64,000 bases of DNA, from the NCBI GenBank assembly GCA_024229115.1, contig JAAEST010000122.1, positions 1-64,000 on the forward strand, in the 5' to 3' direction. The notes beneath the pieces are model-generated. The model saw nothing but the letters and a program-made list of their open reading frames with translations, did not search any database and was not told the origin of the DNA. Source of the DNA: Oligoflexia bacterium (GTDB taxonomy: Bacteria > Bdellovibrionota > Bacteriovoracia > Bacteriovoracales > Bacteriovoracaceae). Position 1 is the stretch's first letter. Every line of letters starts with the position of its first letter. Of this stretch, positions 16,408 through 25,167 are shown in pieces. The translations under genes and the position numbers were made by a program.

Positions 16408-16953
16408 ATGGGACGACCAAAGAACTTTGAAAGAGAAGACGTTATTCAGCAGGCAATGGAGCTTTTTTGGCTTAAAGGCTATGCCGCAACCTCTTTAAGC
16501 GATTTAACAGAAGCTACAGGACTTAATAAGAAAAGCCTCTATAATGAGTTTGGCAGCAAGGAAGAACTCTTTAACATTGCCCTGAATGCCTACAATCAAT
16601 CTAAATTACGCCAAATCGAATTACTTACAGAAGAACCTTTTGGTAAGCAAAATGTAATCAACTATCTTGAGGATGTGGCCCAAACTTCAAGCAAGAAAGG
16701 CTGTCTCATGACTTTAAGTATTCATGAAAGTGAGCTCTTAGAAAAAGAAGCTAAACTTGATGTCCAAAAAAGCTTTAAAGGTCTACAAGGTTTAATTTTT
16801 AAAAACTTAAGTGTTGATTACGACAAGAAAAAGGCTAAATCCCTAGCACTACTAATGAGCTCAATGATTTTCTCAATTGCAAGTCTAGGAAAGCTTAAAG
16901 TCGATAAGAAAGAAATCAAATCCATGATAAAAGAATTGATTATTCTCCTCTAA
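16408..16953 (+). CDS. TetR-family transcriptional regulator
   Basis: A 181-residue protein. The N-terminal HTH is typical of TetR: IQQAMELFWLKGYAATSLSD, then LTEATGLNKKSLYNEFGSKEELF (residues about 10-53). The rest is the variable ligand-binding domain; GCLMTLSIHE resembles the segment found in YcdC/AcuR-like TetRs. The start at MGRPKNF fits family starts better than longer in-frame alternatives and sits next to the predicted promoter. It probably represses itself and the divergent SnoaL-like gene. The 3' end overlaps the convergent hydrolase gene by 14 bases. Confidence 0.88.
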   Translation: MGRPKNFEREDVIQQAMELFWLKGYAATSLSDLTEATGLNKKSLYNEFGSKEELFNIALNAYNQSKLRQIELLTEEPFGKQNVINYLEDVAQTSSKKGCLMTLSIHESELLEKEAKLDVQKSFKGLQGLIFKNLSVDYDKKKAKSLALLMSSMIFSIASLGKLKVDKKEIKSMIKELIILL

Positions 16954-17959
16954 GCATTCGTCCAAACTTTTGACCGACTTCTTTTGAACGGCCTCGAGTA
17001 TGGACAAAGTTGACATGCTTGTCTTGACCAGGGGAGATAATCACTCCCCAAAGTGCCTTAACTTCATTTGGAATCATAGAGTAGCGAACATCGATAATGT
17101 AGTTGGGATTATCTTTATCGACGCTGATATAGCCTTGAGAAAACCAGTAGAATCTTTTTACGTCATTCATCTGAATAGGTGCATCTTTAACGAGCGCCTG
17201 AGCATCTTCAAGAGAATAGTTCTTAGTCGTTTGACCTTCATAAACTTTCTTATTAACACCTGCTCGAATGGCGTCGACGTAATATGTCCCTTCATATGTA
17301 TAAACACTCTTCCAAAGCAGAAGATTTCCAAGGGAAGGCTTCACTGTTAAGCGCTCGGGAATATGGCCACGCTCTTTGGCCAGTTCATGAATAGAAGCCT
17401 TCGCACGATGTTGTTGAACAAAACCAAGGCCAAAGTAAGCAAAGCAAGCCGCAAGAAAAACTCGTGTGTAGATGACATTACTTTTCACGGCCGTCAGAAC
17501 GAGTCCCAGAATCAACATAGAAGTAAAGATTGGATCAATAATAGATATAATATCGAAGCTTTCGCGATAATTTGTAAAAGGCCAATAGAGTTGCGTTCCG
17601 TAGGAAGTCGCAGCATCTAAAAGTCCGTGACTTAAGTAGGCCATAAAACAAACAAAGTAATCTTGCTTGAAGCTCTCACGTTGAGGAAATTTTTTATAAA
17701 AGCGAAAAAGTCGATTTAAAAAGAAACAACAAATCAAAGCACCAACAGGAGTAAAAATAAGGGAGTGGGTAAACTGACGATGAAATTCAAGTGAGAGTAG
17801 AGAGTCAGTTTGCGAGCGAATCAAAACATCCAGATCCGCCGCCATTCCGGTCACACAACCAAACATGAGAGCACGACGAATGCGTGGTCTTTTCGAGTCT
17901 TTCTTTTGAGCACTAAGTGCCCAACTTGCTCCAAAGGTGGCTTGTGATATTGGATCCAT
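16940..17959 (-). CDS. DUF457/YdjM-like membrane-bound metal-dependent hydrolase
   Basis: A 339-residue inner-membrane protein. The N-terminal half carries the family's conserved metal-site pattern: MDPISQATFGASWAL, DLDVLIRS, FHRQFTHSLIF and SHGLLDAATSYG with His and Asp in membrane-adjacent positions. There are several helices between residues 70 and 180 and a soluble C-terminal domain. YdjM-type proteins are LexA-controlled in enterics; no LexA box is seen here. The hydrolase label comes from the family and the substrate is unknown. It is divergent from the methyltransferase gene. Confidence 0.82.
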   Translation of the reverse strand: MDPISQATFGASWALSAQKKDSKRPRIRRALMFGCVTGMAADLDVLIRSQTDSLLSLEFHRQFTHSLIFTPVGALICCFFLNRLFRFYKKFPQRESFKQDYFVCFMAYLSHGLLDAATSYGTQLYWPFTNYRESFDIISIIDPIFTSMLILGLVLTAVKSNVIYTRVFLAACFAYFGLGFVQQHRAKASIHELAKERGHIPERLTVKPSLGNLLLWKSVYTYEGTYYVDAIRAGVNKKVYEGQTTKNYSLEDAQALVKDAPIQMNDVKRFYWFSQGYISVDKDNPNYIIDVRYSMIPNEVKALWGVIISPGQDKHVNFVHTRGRSKEVGQKFGRMLRGE

Positions 17960-18009
17960 AAGATATAATCATTTCTGTGAGGCGATATGGCAAATATAAA
18001 AGGTTATAT

Positions 18010-18633
18010 ATGGCTGACTTAAAGAAAATTGAAGAAAATATGAAGCAGGTCTATGAGGAAAATGCGAAGGCCTTTGATCAGCAACGAGGAAAGTCTTTAT
18101 TTGAAAAGAAGTGGCTCGATATTTTTCTTCAGACTCTTGATACCAAAAAAGAGGTGCTTGATATTGGTTGCGGCTCAGGTGATCCCATCGCAAAGTATCT
18201 TATCGAAAATGATAAGCAAGTGACAGGGATAGACTTTTCTAAGGCGATGATTGAACTGGCCAAAGAAAAGTTTTCCAATAATGAATGGTTCGTCGCTGAT
18301 ATGAGAGACTTTGACCTAGATAGAAAATTTGATGGCATTATTGCTTGGAATAGTTTCTTTCATCTCAATCAAGAAGATCAGGTAAAAGCACTGAAGGTTT
18401 TTGCAAAACATCTCAAAGCTGGGGGAGTTCTCATGTTTACTGCTGGCCCTGAAAAAGGCGAGGTGACTGGTGAAGTAAATGGGAAACCTGTTTATCATAG
18501 TAGTCTTTCAGTAGAAGAGTATCGAAGCGTTCTTTCTGATCTAGGAATTGAGCTTGTCGACTATAAGCTCAATGATCCTGATTGTTATCAGCATTCAGTT
18601 TTTTTAGGGCAACAAATTAATAAATCGGTATAA
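18010..18633 (+). CDS. Class I SAM-dependent methyltransferase
   Basis: A 207-residue protein with a Rossmann methyltransferase fold. Motif I is VLDIGCGSGDPIAKYL, motif II is VTGIDFS, motif III is WFVADMRDFDL and motif IV is GIIAWNSFFHL. A further strand is GGVLMFTAGPEKGEV. The set is like UbiE/Tam-type enzymes acting on small molecules. The start at 18010 (MADLKK) follows an AAAAGG SD; the longer in-frame start lacks one. It is a single gene about 18 bases upstream of the lipoprotein cluster. The substrate is unknown. Confidence 0.85.
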   Translation: MADLKKIEENMKQVYEENAKAFDQQRGKSLFEKKWLDIFLQTLDTKKEVLDIGCGSGDPIAKYLIENDKQVTGIDFSKAMIELAKEKFSNNEWFVADMRDFDLDRKFDGIIAWNSFFHLNQEDQVKALKVFAKHLKAGGVLMFTAGPEKGEVTGEVNGKPVYHSSLSVEEYRSVLSDLGIELVDYKLNDPDCYQHSVFLGQQINKSV

Positions 18634-18651
18634 TAATGAGAAAGGAATTTT

Positions 18652-18855
18652 ATGAAAATTATACTCTTTATTTCAATGTTATTTTTAATCTCATGTGCCA
18701 ATGTTGATCAAATCGATCGGGGACTGCTTTCGAAAAGGATTATGCAGTTAGATCCACATCCAGAAGAAAGCGTATTTCAAGAAGAAGTTCGTTCATTTAG
18801 AGAAGGTGCAATTGGTGGAAGTTCTGCAGTAGGAGGTGGCTGTGGATGTAACTAA
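18652..18855 (+). CDS. DUF4266 small lipoprotein
   Basis: A 67-residue lipoprotein. The signal ends in the lipobox LISC-A (Cys about 15). The mature part has QLDPHPEESVFQEEV and the diagnostic C-terminus FREGAIGGSSAVGGGCGCN of DUF4266. This Gly/Cys tail is the family signature and may bind a metal or be modified. The gene overlaps the start of the DUF3570 gene and heads the DUF4266-DUF3570-TlpA-ApbE cluster found in many Gram-negatives. Function unknown; the neighbours suggest envelope redox chemistry. Confidence 0.8.
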   Translation: MKIILFISMLFLISCANVDQIDRGLLSKRIMQLDPHPEESVFQEEVRSFREGAIGGSSAVGGGCGCN

Positions 18856-20008
18856 AACAAAGAAGATTCTCCTCAGTTCAATTCTTCTCCTTTCTTCTAT
18901 TCAAAATGTATTTGCTGAAATGATGGAGAAGGGAAGAACAAAGTTCAAACTTCTATTTAATCTCTATCATCAAAATAGTGATGATGGAGAACAAGTTTAT
19001 GATAATTCTAAAAGAGAAGAAGCTAATGTCGTTGAGCCAATGCTGTTTATAGAGCATCAGATTAATGAAGATACCGCGGTAGATGCACATTTTGTTTTTG
19101 ATTTCTGGACAGCTGCTTCAGATACCAAATTAGATGGTCTAACTGGAGCGAGTGGTGGCGATCCAATTAAAGGACAGTCAAGAGTATCCGGAAATGTTGG
19201 AGTGAAAAAAGAAAGTGGAGATTGGACTCTTAGTGGTGGTGTCGGATTTTCTTCAGAATATGACTATCGATCTCTAAATGCTAGCGTTGGAGTAGAGCGT
19301 TCAATGGCCAAAGACAATTTCACGATTGGTCTTGGACTCCAATACTATTCTGATGAAGTTCGTTTATTTGAAGATTTAACTCCAGCAAATAGTGCCAAAA
19401 TTTCTGAATTTAAACCAAGAAAAATTTTAGCAACAAGTCTTACAGCATCCCAATTATTAACAAGACAAGATATTATTCAATTTGGGCTCACTTATGTTCA
19501 AGCAAAAGAAAATTTAGAGTCAACTGCAAGCAGCGTTCTTGTAAATGGAACCAGAGAGTCTGAAATTCTACCTGAGGAAAGAAAAAGATATGCTGCCTCA
19601 ACTAAGTGGGTACATGGTTTTAGTGATACTTTTGCGATGAACTTATTTTATCGTTATTACTTTGATCAGTGGAAACTAGATGCTCACACAGCAAGGATTG
19701 CTTTCCTAAAAGAAATAAATGATGATGAAGACTTTCTAGAGCTTGCTTTAAGAACTCACTCTCAAGATAAGGTGAAATACTATCAAGATTCTTTTTCTTC
19801 TGCCCAACAATTCATGACAAGTGACTCTGACCTTGAAAAATTCTCGTCCTATGAATTAAGTCTTTTCCATTCTGCAAACTTTGAGGATAAAAAGTTATTT
19901 GGAATAGAGTTAGAAGACTTCACATGGAATAACGGTGTTACTGGTTACAAACGGTCTAATGGCTTAGTTTATGCTTACTTTCAATCTTCTGTAGGGTTCG
20001 AGTTTTAG
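18842..20008 (+). CDS. DUF3570 outer-membrane beta-barrel-like protein
   Basis: A 388-residue exported protein (signal ILLSSILLLSSIQNVFA) with alternating amphipathic strands ending in YAYFQSSVGFEF, a C-terminal Phe typical of outer-membrane barrels. The DUF3570 call comes from VVEPMLFIEHQINEDTAV, HFVFDFWTAASDTKLDGLTGAS and the YDYRSLNASVGVER region. A GTG start at 18842 was chosen because AGGAGG (18831-18836) ends five bases upstream; a GTG at 18836 overlaps that SD. The SD lies inside the lipoprotein gene, so the two are translationally coupled. Confidence 0.8.
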   Translation: MDVTKTKKILLSSILLLSSIQNVFAEMMEKGRTKFKLLFNLYHQNSDDGEQVYDNSKREEANVVEPMLFIEHQINEDTAVDAHFVFDFWTAASDTKLDGLTGASGGDPIKGQSRVSGNVGVKKESGDWTLSGGVGFSSEYDYRSLNASVGVERSMAKDNFTIGLGLQYYSDEVRLFEDLTPANSAKISEFKPRKILATSLTASQLLTRQDIIQFGLTYVQAKENLESTASSVLVNGTRESEILPEERKRYAASTKWVHGFSDTFAMNLFYRYYFDQWKLDAHTARIAFLKEINDDEDFLELALRTHSQDKVKYYQDSFSSAQQFMTSDSDLEKFSSYELSLFHSANFEDKKLFGIELEDFTWNNGVTGYKRSNGLVYAYFQSSVGFEF

Positions 20009-20016
20009 GGGAATAT

Positions 20017-20451
20017 ATGTTTAAAGTAATTTCATTTTTTCTACTCTTTTCAATTGCTACCCACGCGCAGAAGATTAAGGATTTTAGTCTCAATATTTAT
20101 GGACAAGAAAAAACGTTTTCCTTGGCCAAAGAAGCGAAAGGCTATAAAAAGGTTCTAATAAACTTTTGGGCATCTTGGTGCACAGGCTGTATTCAAGAGC
20201 TACCTGAATTAGAGGCTTTGAAAAAGTCTGTGAACAAAAAAGATATTCTCTTTATTGCGGTTAATGCAGGAGAGAAAAGAAAAAAGATTAAGAGGTTTCT
20301 AAAAAAATATAAGTTTAGTTATTTGATTCTCGAAGACAAAGACAGGGTAGTCTCTAAAAGTCTTGATGTTAAAGATTTACCTAAGACCATTGTCATTGAT
20401 AATAAAATGAATATCTTGTTTAAGGGAGATCGTCCTCCAAAGAAAATTTAA
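20017..20451 (+). CDS. TlpA/ResA-like periplasmic thioredoxin
   Basis: A 144-residue exported thioredoxin-fold protein (signal MFKVISFFLLFSIATHA). The active site is NFWASWCTGCIQELPEL with the CxxC pair at residues about 53-56, and the cis-Pro is in DLPKTIVID. It would reduce disulfides in the periplasm. It lies 8 bases after the DUF3570 gene and 1 base before apbE, so it is part of the same operon. The partner may be the Cys-containing tail of the DUF4266 lipoprotein, which is inference. Confidence 0.86.
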   Translation: MFKVISFFLLFSIATHAQKIKDFSLNIYGQEKTFSLAKEAKGYKKVLINFWASWCTGCIQELPELEALKKSVNKKDILFIAVNAGEKRKKIKRFLKKYKFSYLILEDKDRVVSKSLDVKDLPKTIVIDNKMNILFKGDRPPKKI

Positions 20452-20452
20452 T

Positions 20453-21427
20453 ATGGGCATAACAGTTGAAGATAAAAGTACGATTCGTCTCAATCATCGC
20501 TTCAAAGCGATGGGGGGAGAATTTCAATTACTTTGCTTTCCTCAAAATGATCTATCAAAAGAACAAGTCTTAGAACTATTTAATGATGCTGAATCTGAAG
20601 TAAAGAGAATTGAGCTAAAATTCACAGACTTTTGTGATAGCGAATTTAACGAAATTAATAAGTATGCTGGATTAAAGCCAGTAGAAGTTGATAATGAAAT
20701 CATCTCGCTGATTAAAAAATCTTTAGATATCTCTAATAAATCGAACGGGGCTTTTGATATCAGCTATGCTTCAATTGGACATCTATGGAGAGAAGCAAAA
20801 AAAGAGAAACGCACTCTTTCGACAGTGGAAAGAGAAAAGATAAAGAATTTTGTTGATTATAAGAAAATTGAAATCAATGAAGTTCAGAAAATAGTTTATT
20901 TACCTCACAGAGAGATGAAAATTGGGCTAGGTGGTATTGGCAAAGGTTATGCCGTTGACCAGGTCTTTAACCTCTTAAAATCTAAAGGTCTTAACAATTT
21001 CTATGTTAATGGTTCTGGAGATATTAGAGTTCATTCTCACAAAAATGCCCCAAGGCCTTGGCGTATTGGTATTAAGAATCCTTTTTCAAAAAACCTAGAC
21101 CGATCTGTAGGCTACCTCCAATTAAAAGAAGGAAGTGTTGCTTCCTCAGGAAGTTATATCCAATATAATGAACTTGAAAAAGATTATAGTGATCATCATA
21201 TATTAAATCCTAAAAGTGGGTTAAGTAATAATGATCTTATCACCACAACGGTAGTGGCTGAGACTGCACTTGAAGCTGATACGACAGCAACTATTCTGAT
21301 GAATTTTTCTACTATGGATGCTTTAAAATATCTTAATGAATATGATTTATTAGGTTTTTTAATTGATTCTACTGGCAAGACTCATCTTTCTAAAAAAGCT
21401 CTAGCAGCTTTTGGTGTCCCACAATAA
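20453..21427 (+). CDS. apbE: ApbE-like FAD:protein FMN transferase
   Basis: A 324-residue enzyme that attaches FMN from FAD to Thr/Ser of target proteins. Conserved segments are GAFDISYASIGHLW (about 103-116), GLGGIGKGYAVDQV (about 161-174), GSVASSGSYIQY, HHILNPKSG and ALEADTTATIL near the C-terminus. No signal peptide is seen, unlike many ApbE lipoproteins, so a cytoplasmic form is likely. It ends the DUF4266-DUF3570-TlpA-ApbE operon just before a terminator. No obvious flavinylation target is encoded nearby. Confidence 0.88.
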   Translation: MGITVEDKSTIRLNHRFKAMGGEFQLLCFPQNDLSKEQVLELFNDAESEVKRIELKFTDFCDSEFNEINKYAGLKPVEVDNEIISLIKKSLDISNKSNGAFDISYASIGHLWREAKKEKRTLSTVEREKIKNFVDYKKIEINEVQKIVYLPHREMKIGLGGIGKGYAVDQVFNLLKSKGLNNFYVNGSGDIRVHSHKNAPRPWRIGIKNPFSKNLDRSVGYLQLKEGSVASSGSYIQYNELEKDYSDHHILNPKSGLSNNDLITTTVVAETALEADTTATILMNFSTMDALKYLNEYDLLGFLIDSTGKTHLSKKALAAFGVPQ

Positions 21428-21454
21428 AAAAGGCCCGCTAAGCAGGCCCTTTTG
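21425..21454. terminator. Bidirectional intrinsic terminator after apbE
   Basis: AAAAAAGGCC-CGCTAAGCA-GGCCCTTTT forms a GC stem flanked by an A-run and a T-run, directly after the apbE stop and 24 bases from the convergent lipoprotein gene. It can serve both strands. Confidence 0.85.
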
Positions 21455-21477
21455 ATTATAACAAATTTGTAAATAAT

Positions 21478-22554
21478 TTACTTTTTACCCTTAAGTTCTA
21501 ATCTTCCTTCAACTACATTGTAGAAGTGAGAGAGATCATCAACAAAGCTACTGTGATTCTCAACAGCAAAGGCGTTCATTCCACCCTGTGCTCTCATCTC
21601 ATCTAGCTTTCTAGCGCTTGGTAAAACCATCTTTTCAAAAACTGATCTTACTTTAGCTTCTGGGTTAACTTTTACTCCAAGAGATTCAAGGAATAAAGCT
21701 GTCTTCTTAGCTTCGGCCATATACTTATTAACCTCAACCTGAGCCCCTTCTTCAAGCTTTAGGTAGCGGCTATCAAATTTCTTTTTAAAGAAGGCCAGAG
21801 AAAGTCCAGAAATTGAACTATCTTTTAGTGGACTTACTTTTGAAAGGGCCATCACCATGAACATATCAACTCTTGCTTCTAAAACTGTGAGAGCTTCTTG
21901 TCTATAATGATAAACTGCTTGCTCATGCTCACGGAGATCAGAAAAAGCAATCAGGCCTTTCTTAACTTTTTGAATATTAACGAGAGCTTCTTTAAGAAGT
22001 GAAAGCATTGTCTCACTTTCAGAAAGTGTTCCATTATCTTCAACAGTGATATGTTTTTGAACTGAGTGAACTTGGTGAAGGGCCACAGAAAGTGCCATCA
22101 CATTTAAGTCTCTATCTTTCTTTCCTGAGCTAATTCTAATTGGATTGATTTCTTCACCAACAATAGAAGTATCATCGAAAGCTTCTGTCGTACTTCTAAA
22201 GAACTCATTAACAGCATCAGTCTTTAAAGCATTAAGATACTTGCTCGTATCATAACGTTGACCAGTCCAAAGTTGAAATTCAAAACCTTTTAAGTACTTT
22301 GCAGCTTCAGTCACTTTCATTTCGAAAGATTCCATTTCTAGCATCGTTGTAAAGGCCTTTCTTCTCGCGGCACTTGTTGCACCAGAACGTCCCATAAGAC
22401 GGCTATAAGCAATCTCTTCTCTCGACTCACTGGCTGCATCAGCGGCACGACCAGAATTATCTTTTGCGGCTTCAGCGTTGTTTCCCATTTCTTCAAGTTT
22501 TCCACAACCAAAAGTAAGGGCAAGAATTAGTAATAAACTGAGGGTTTTATTCAT
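21478..22554 (-). CDS. Helical lipoprotein of unknown function
   Basis: A 358-residue lipoprotein with signal MNKTLSLLLILALTFGC and lipobox Cys at 17. An Ala/Asn/Glu-rich low-complexity linker and long helices follow (SRLMGRSGATSAARRKAF; later SLLKEALVNIQKVKKGLIAF). No family recognised. SD GGGAGC is seven bases upstream. It stands alone and converges on apbE. Confidence 0.65.
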   Translation of the reverse strand: MNKTLSLLLILALTFGCGKLEEMGNNAEAAKDNSGRAADAASESREEIAYSRLMGRSGATSAARRKAFTTMLEMESFEMKVTEAAKYLKGFEFQLWTGQRYDTSKYLNALKTDAVNEFFRSTTEAFDDTSIVGEEINPIRISSGKKDRDLNVMALSVALHQVHSVQKHITVEDNGTLSESETMLSLLKEALVNIQKVKKGLIAFSDLREHEQAVYHYRQEALTVLEARVDMFMVMALSKVSPLKDSSISGLSLAFFKKKFDSRYLKLEEGAQVEVNKYMAEAKKTALFLESLGVKVNPEAKVRSVFEKMVLPSARKLDEMRAQGGMNAFAVENHSSFVDDLSHFYNVVEGRLELKGKK

Positions 22555-22707
22555 AATTTGCTCCCATATTTAAAAAATATATAGAGCTCGGTTCTACAAT
22601 AAATTATTCTTAGTTAGAAAGGATTTCCTATTTATTGTAAAATCTCCATGAACAGTCGTGCTTTTGATATAAAAATAAAGCAATTACAGCACGTTAGGAC
22701 CTATGTG

Positions 22708-23088
22708 CTATTCATAGCACTTGAAGTAGTAGGGACCGTATATACTGCTAGCATTTAAGTTTACTTCCTTAGGATCGGAGCATTTTTGGCGATTTACTTT
22801 AAGGATATATTTGTCTCTCTTTAGGCTTGCTACAAGTTTGAATTTACCGTCATGGGAAACCCTGATTTTTGATATTACTTTATTATTTAAGATTAATGAT
22901 AATGAAGCACGACCACCTGATTGCGGGATTCCTTTTTTATTATAGAAAATGATCTTTCCTTCAATAATAGAACTGCTTTTACTTTTACCAGATAGTGCAG
23001 CTTCAATAACTTTAGACGCCATGACTTTATCATTGGCCTGAAGCATTATAGAAAGAGATAGTAAAAAAAAGAAGAATAGTGAATGCAT
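22708..23088 (-). CDS. Secreted small protein of unknown function, possible Ig-like/carboxypeptidase-regulatory fold
   Basis: A 126-residue exported protein (signal MHSLFFFFLLSLSIMLQA). The mature part reads as beta strands: IIEGKIIFYNKKGIP, ASLSLILNNKVISKIRV, GKFKLVASLKRDKYILKV. This is similar in rhythm to a carboxypeptidase-regulatory-like (transthyretin) domain, EG-I-...-P...G.F.l. Two Cys (RQKC, FKCYE) may form a disulfide. The ATG at 23088 is preferred to an in-frame TTG three codons upstream. It is divergent from the next gene. Confidence 0.55.
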   Translation of the reverse strand: MHSLFFFFLLSLSIMLQANDKVMASKVIEAALSGKSKSSSIIEGKIIFYNKKGIPQSGGRASLSLILNNKVISKIRVSHDGKFKLVASLKRDKYILKVNRQKCSDPKEVNLNASSIYGPYYFKCYE

Positions 23089-23147
23089 AAATATCAATCT
23101 TTTGGCAAAATTTAGCTTTATAAATAAATATAGCCTTACTTAATATA

Positions 23148-24053
23148 ATGAAGCAAATACTACTTATTTTTTTAGGATGCACATTAATAGCAATTGGCTA
23201 TTATGCAGGTATTCAGTCTTCTTCTAAGGAAGATACCGTACTTGAAATAGTTAATGAAAACTCTGCCGTTCACAGTATTAACTTAGAAAAAGACTTCTAT
23301 GAAGATAATGTAGATAAAAATGACATTAAAGAAATTAAGGCCAGCAAGCAGTCACAGAGAAATCTCCGTAAAAAAATGGTTAAGCAATTTAAGTATTTGA
23401 TGAATCATTTGCCATACTCTTTTGTTAAAAGAACCTATCAGAAAAAATCAGGAGATATTGAGAAAGCTGCTTTTGGAGATTTTGAGTCATCTGAGAAATT
23501 CAAAGATAATGATTTAAGAGTACAGTTTCAAAAAGAAGCTTATAAGGAGATCGTTCCTTTTATAAAGAAGTCATTTTATTATTATGCTAGTGGGCTTCTA
23601 AGATACAGAGGAAGGGAAGTTCCGTATAGCATAGCGATGAGTTTTCATAATCCATGGCCTCAAAAAAATATTGATATGGAGCCTACTATTCATGAAGACC
23701 CTCAGAATTTTTCATACTTTACAGCTATTCAATTTGATAACTCTAGAAAAGGGTCTGATGAGAAAAGCTTCGTTCTGGGAATGGGAGCCGGAATGTGGAT
23801 GGTTAAAAGAGAAGGTAATAAAGTCTTTTTAAATAATCCTGTTTATCATCATCCTAATAAAACGCTCTTTGATCATATTCTTCATATAATGATTGAGATT
23901 CCACAGAGCAGCCAAGCTGGAAGTTTAAGATTGTTTGATACCATGAAAAATGAATGGATTTATGTGCAGGATAATATTGAGTGGCAAAAAATAAGCAAAG
24001 AAGAGTATGATAAAGAACGTAAAAGAATTTTAGATCTATATGAGGAAAAATAA
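23148..24053 (+). CDS. Membrane-anchored or lipoprotein of unknown function
   Basis: A 301-residue protein. The N-terminus (MKQILLIFLGCTLIAIGYYAG) is either a lipoprotein signal with Cys at 11 or an uncleaved anchor. A low-complexity acidic linker follows, then a domain with PYSIAMSFHNPWPQ and SFVLGMGAGMWMVKR that I do not recognise. Its TAA overlaps the ATG of the DUF4920 gene by one base, so the two are coupled. Confidence 0.55.
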   Translation: MKQILLIFLGCTLIAIGYYAGIQSSSKEDTVLEIVNENSAVHSINLEKDFYEDNVDKNDIKEIKASKQSQRNLRKKMVKQFKYLMNHLPYSFVKRTYQKKSGDIEKAAFGDFESSEKFKDNDLRVQFQKEAYKEIVPFIKKSFYYYASGLLRYRGREVPYSIAMSFHNPWPQKNIDMEPTIHEDPQNFSYFTAIQFDNSRKGSDEKSFVLGMGAGMWMVKREGNKVFLNNPVYHHPNKTLFDHILHIMIEIPQSSQAGSLRLFDTMKNEWIYVQDNIEWQKISKEEYDKERKRILDLYEEK

Positions 24054-24520
24054 TGAAAAACTTAATCATCGCATTCGCAGTCCTTTTTAGCTTGGGTTCA
24101 GCTACAAGTAATTATGGAAATAAAACAAAAGAAGCACCTTTTTATGGAAAGGAAATTAAGGCCAGATCAGCTGTTGTTCTAGATAATATTTTGAAAGACT
24201 ATTCGAAGTATGAAAATAAAGATGTGGTTATGGAAGCGAAAGTTGAAAAAGTCTGTGCGAAGAAGGGATGTTGGATGACTCTTCAAGGTTCAGATAAAAC
24301 TTTTCGTGTGAAATTTCATGAGTATAGCTATTTTGTACCAATGTCTTTAACTGGAAAGAAAGTTTGGGTTGAAGGGCAAGTCATTCGTAAGAAATTATCA
24401 GTGAAAGAGACGAAGCATTATCTTGAGGACGCTGGCGCTTCGAAAGAAAAAATTGCAGCAGTGACCAAGCCTAGCTTTGAATATCGAATCGTTGCTAAAG
24501 GCGTAAGAGTCGTAAAATAA
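24053..24520 (+). CDS. DUF4920 exported protein
   Basis: A 155-residue protein with a signal peptide (MKNLIIAFAVLFSLGSATS). The domain carries VEKVCAKKGCWMTLQ, FRVKFHEYSYFVP and KVWVEGQVIRK, the hallmarks of DUF4920. The CAKKGCW Cys pair may bind metal. It immediately precedes Sco1- and PCu(A)C-like genes, so a role in periplasmic copper or haem-copper oxidase assembly is plausible. It starts on the stop codon of the preceding gene. Confidence 0.78.
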   Translation: MKNLIIAFAVLFSLGSATSNYGNKTKEAPFYGKEIKARSAVVLDNILKDYSKYENKDVVMEAKVEKVCAKKGCWMTLQGSDKTFRVKFHEYSYFVPMSLTGKKVWVEGQVIRKKLSVKETKHYLEDAGASKEKIAAVTKPSFEYRIVAKGVRVVK

Positions 24521-24586
24521 GAAAAAATCTTTAATACCTTGATACAAATCAAACTATATATCGCTTTTTTGATGTAATTTCATTTA

Positions 24587-25159
24587 ATGGAATTCATTAA
24601 AAAAATTACACCTATTGTCACAATCATTATATTTGTCTCATTAGTTATTTATATCAACATGAATCAGTCACCAATTTTAACTGATGGAGATTTTAGGATA
24701 TCTTCGACTGTGGGGACTTACGATTTAAAAAGTGATCGTGGAAAAATAGTTTTACTATATTTTGGATATCGTTTTTGTCCAGATGTTTGCCCAACAACCT
24801 TATCATCGGTGACAAAAGTCTATTCAGATTTATCTACTAAGCAAAAAAAGAAAATTCGAGTTGTATTCATAAGTGTCGATATTGAGAGAGACAATTTAAA
24901 AAACCTCAAAGAATATATAAGTTTTTTTAATCAAGACTTTATAGCCGCAGTAGATACAAAAAATAATATTGATGAAATCACTAGAAAATATGGGGTGAAA
25001 TACTCGAAATATTATCCAGATGATAAAGAGGAAGGATTTTATACTGTAGATCATAGTGCAGACCTGTTTCTTATTGGTAAAGATGGAAAAGTAAAAACAC
25101 TTATATCTCATGGGGAAAGTGTAAAAATAATGAAAAATAAAATAATAGAGCTTTTATAG
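24587..25159 (+). CDS. SCO1/SenC-family copper chaperone
   Basis: A 190-residue membrane-anchored protein (helix about residues 7-25) with a thioredoxin-like domain. The copper ligands are YRFCPDVCPTTL (Cys about 65 and 69) and the His in TVDHSADLFLI (about 155). Sco proteins deliver Cu or reduce the CuA site of cytochrome c oxidase subunit II. It lies 8 bases upstream of a PCu(A)C gene, which carries out the partner step. Confidence 0.88.
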   Translation: MEFIKKITPIVTIIIFVSLVIYINMNQSPILTDGDFRISSTVGTYDLKSDRGKIVLLYFGYRFCPDVCPTTLSSVTKVYSDLSTKQKKKIRVVFISVDIERDNLKNLKEYISFFNQDFIAAVDTKNNIDEITRKYGVKYSKYYPDDKEEGFYTVDHSADLFLIGKDGKVKTLISHGESVKIMKNKIIELL

Positions 25160-25167
25160 GAGTATAT

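Noticed and set aside
22704-22719. GTGCTAT/ATAGCAC inverted repeat as a terminator of the gene at 22708-23088
   Set aside because: The stem contains the gene's own stop codon, the loop is only two bases and no T-run follows on the minus strand. It may be chance.
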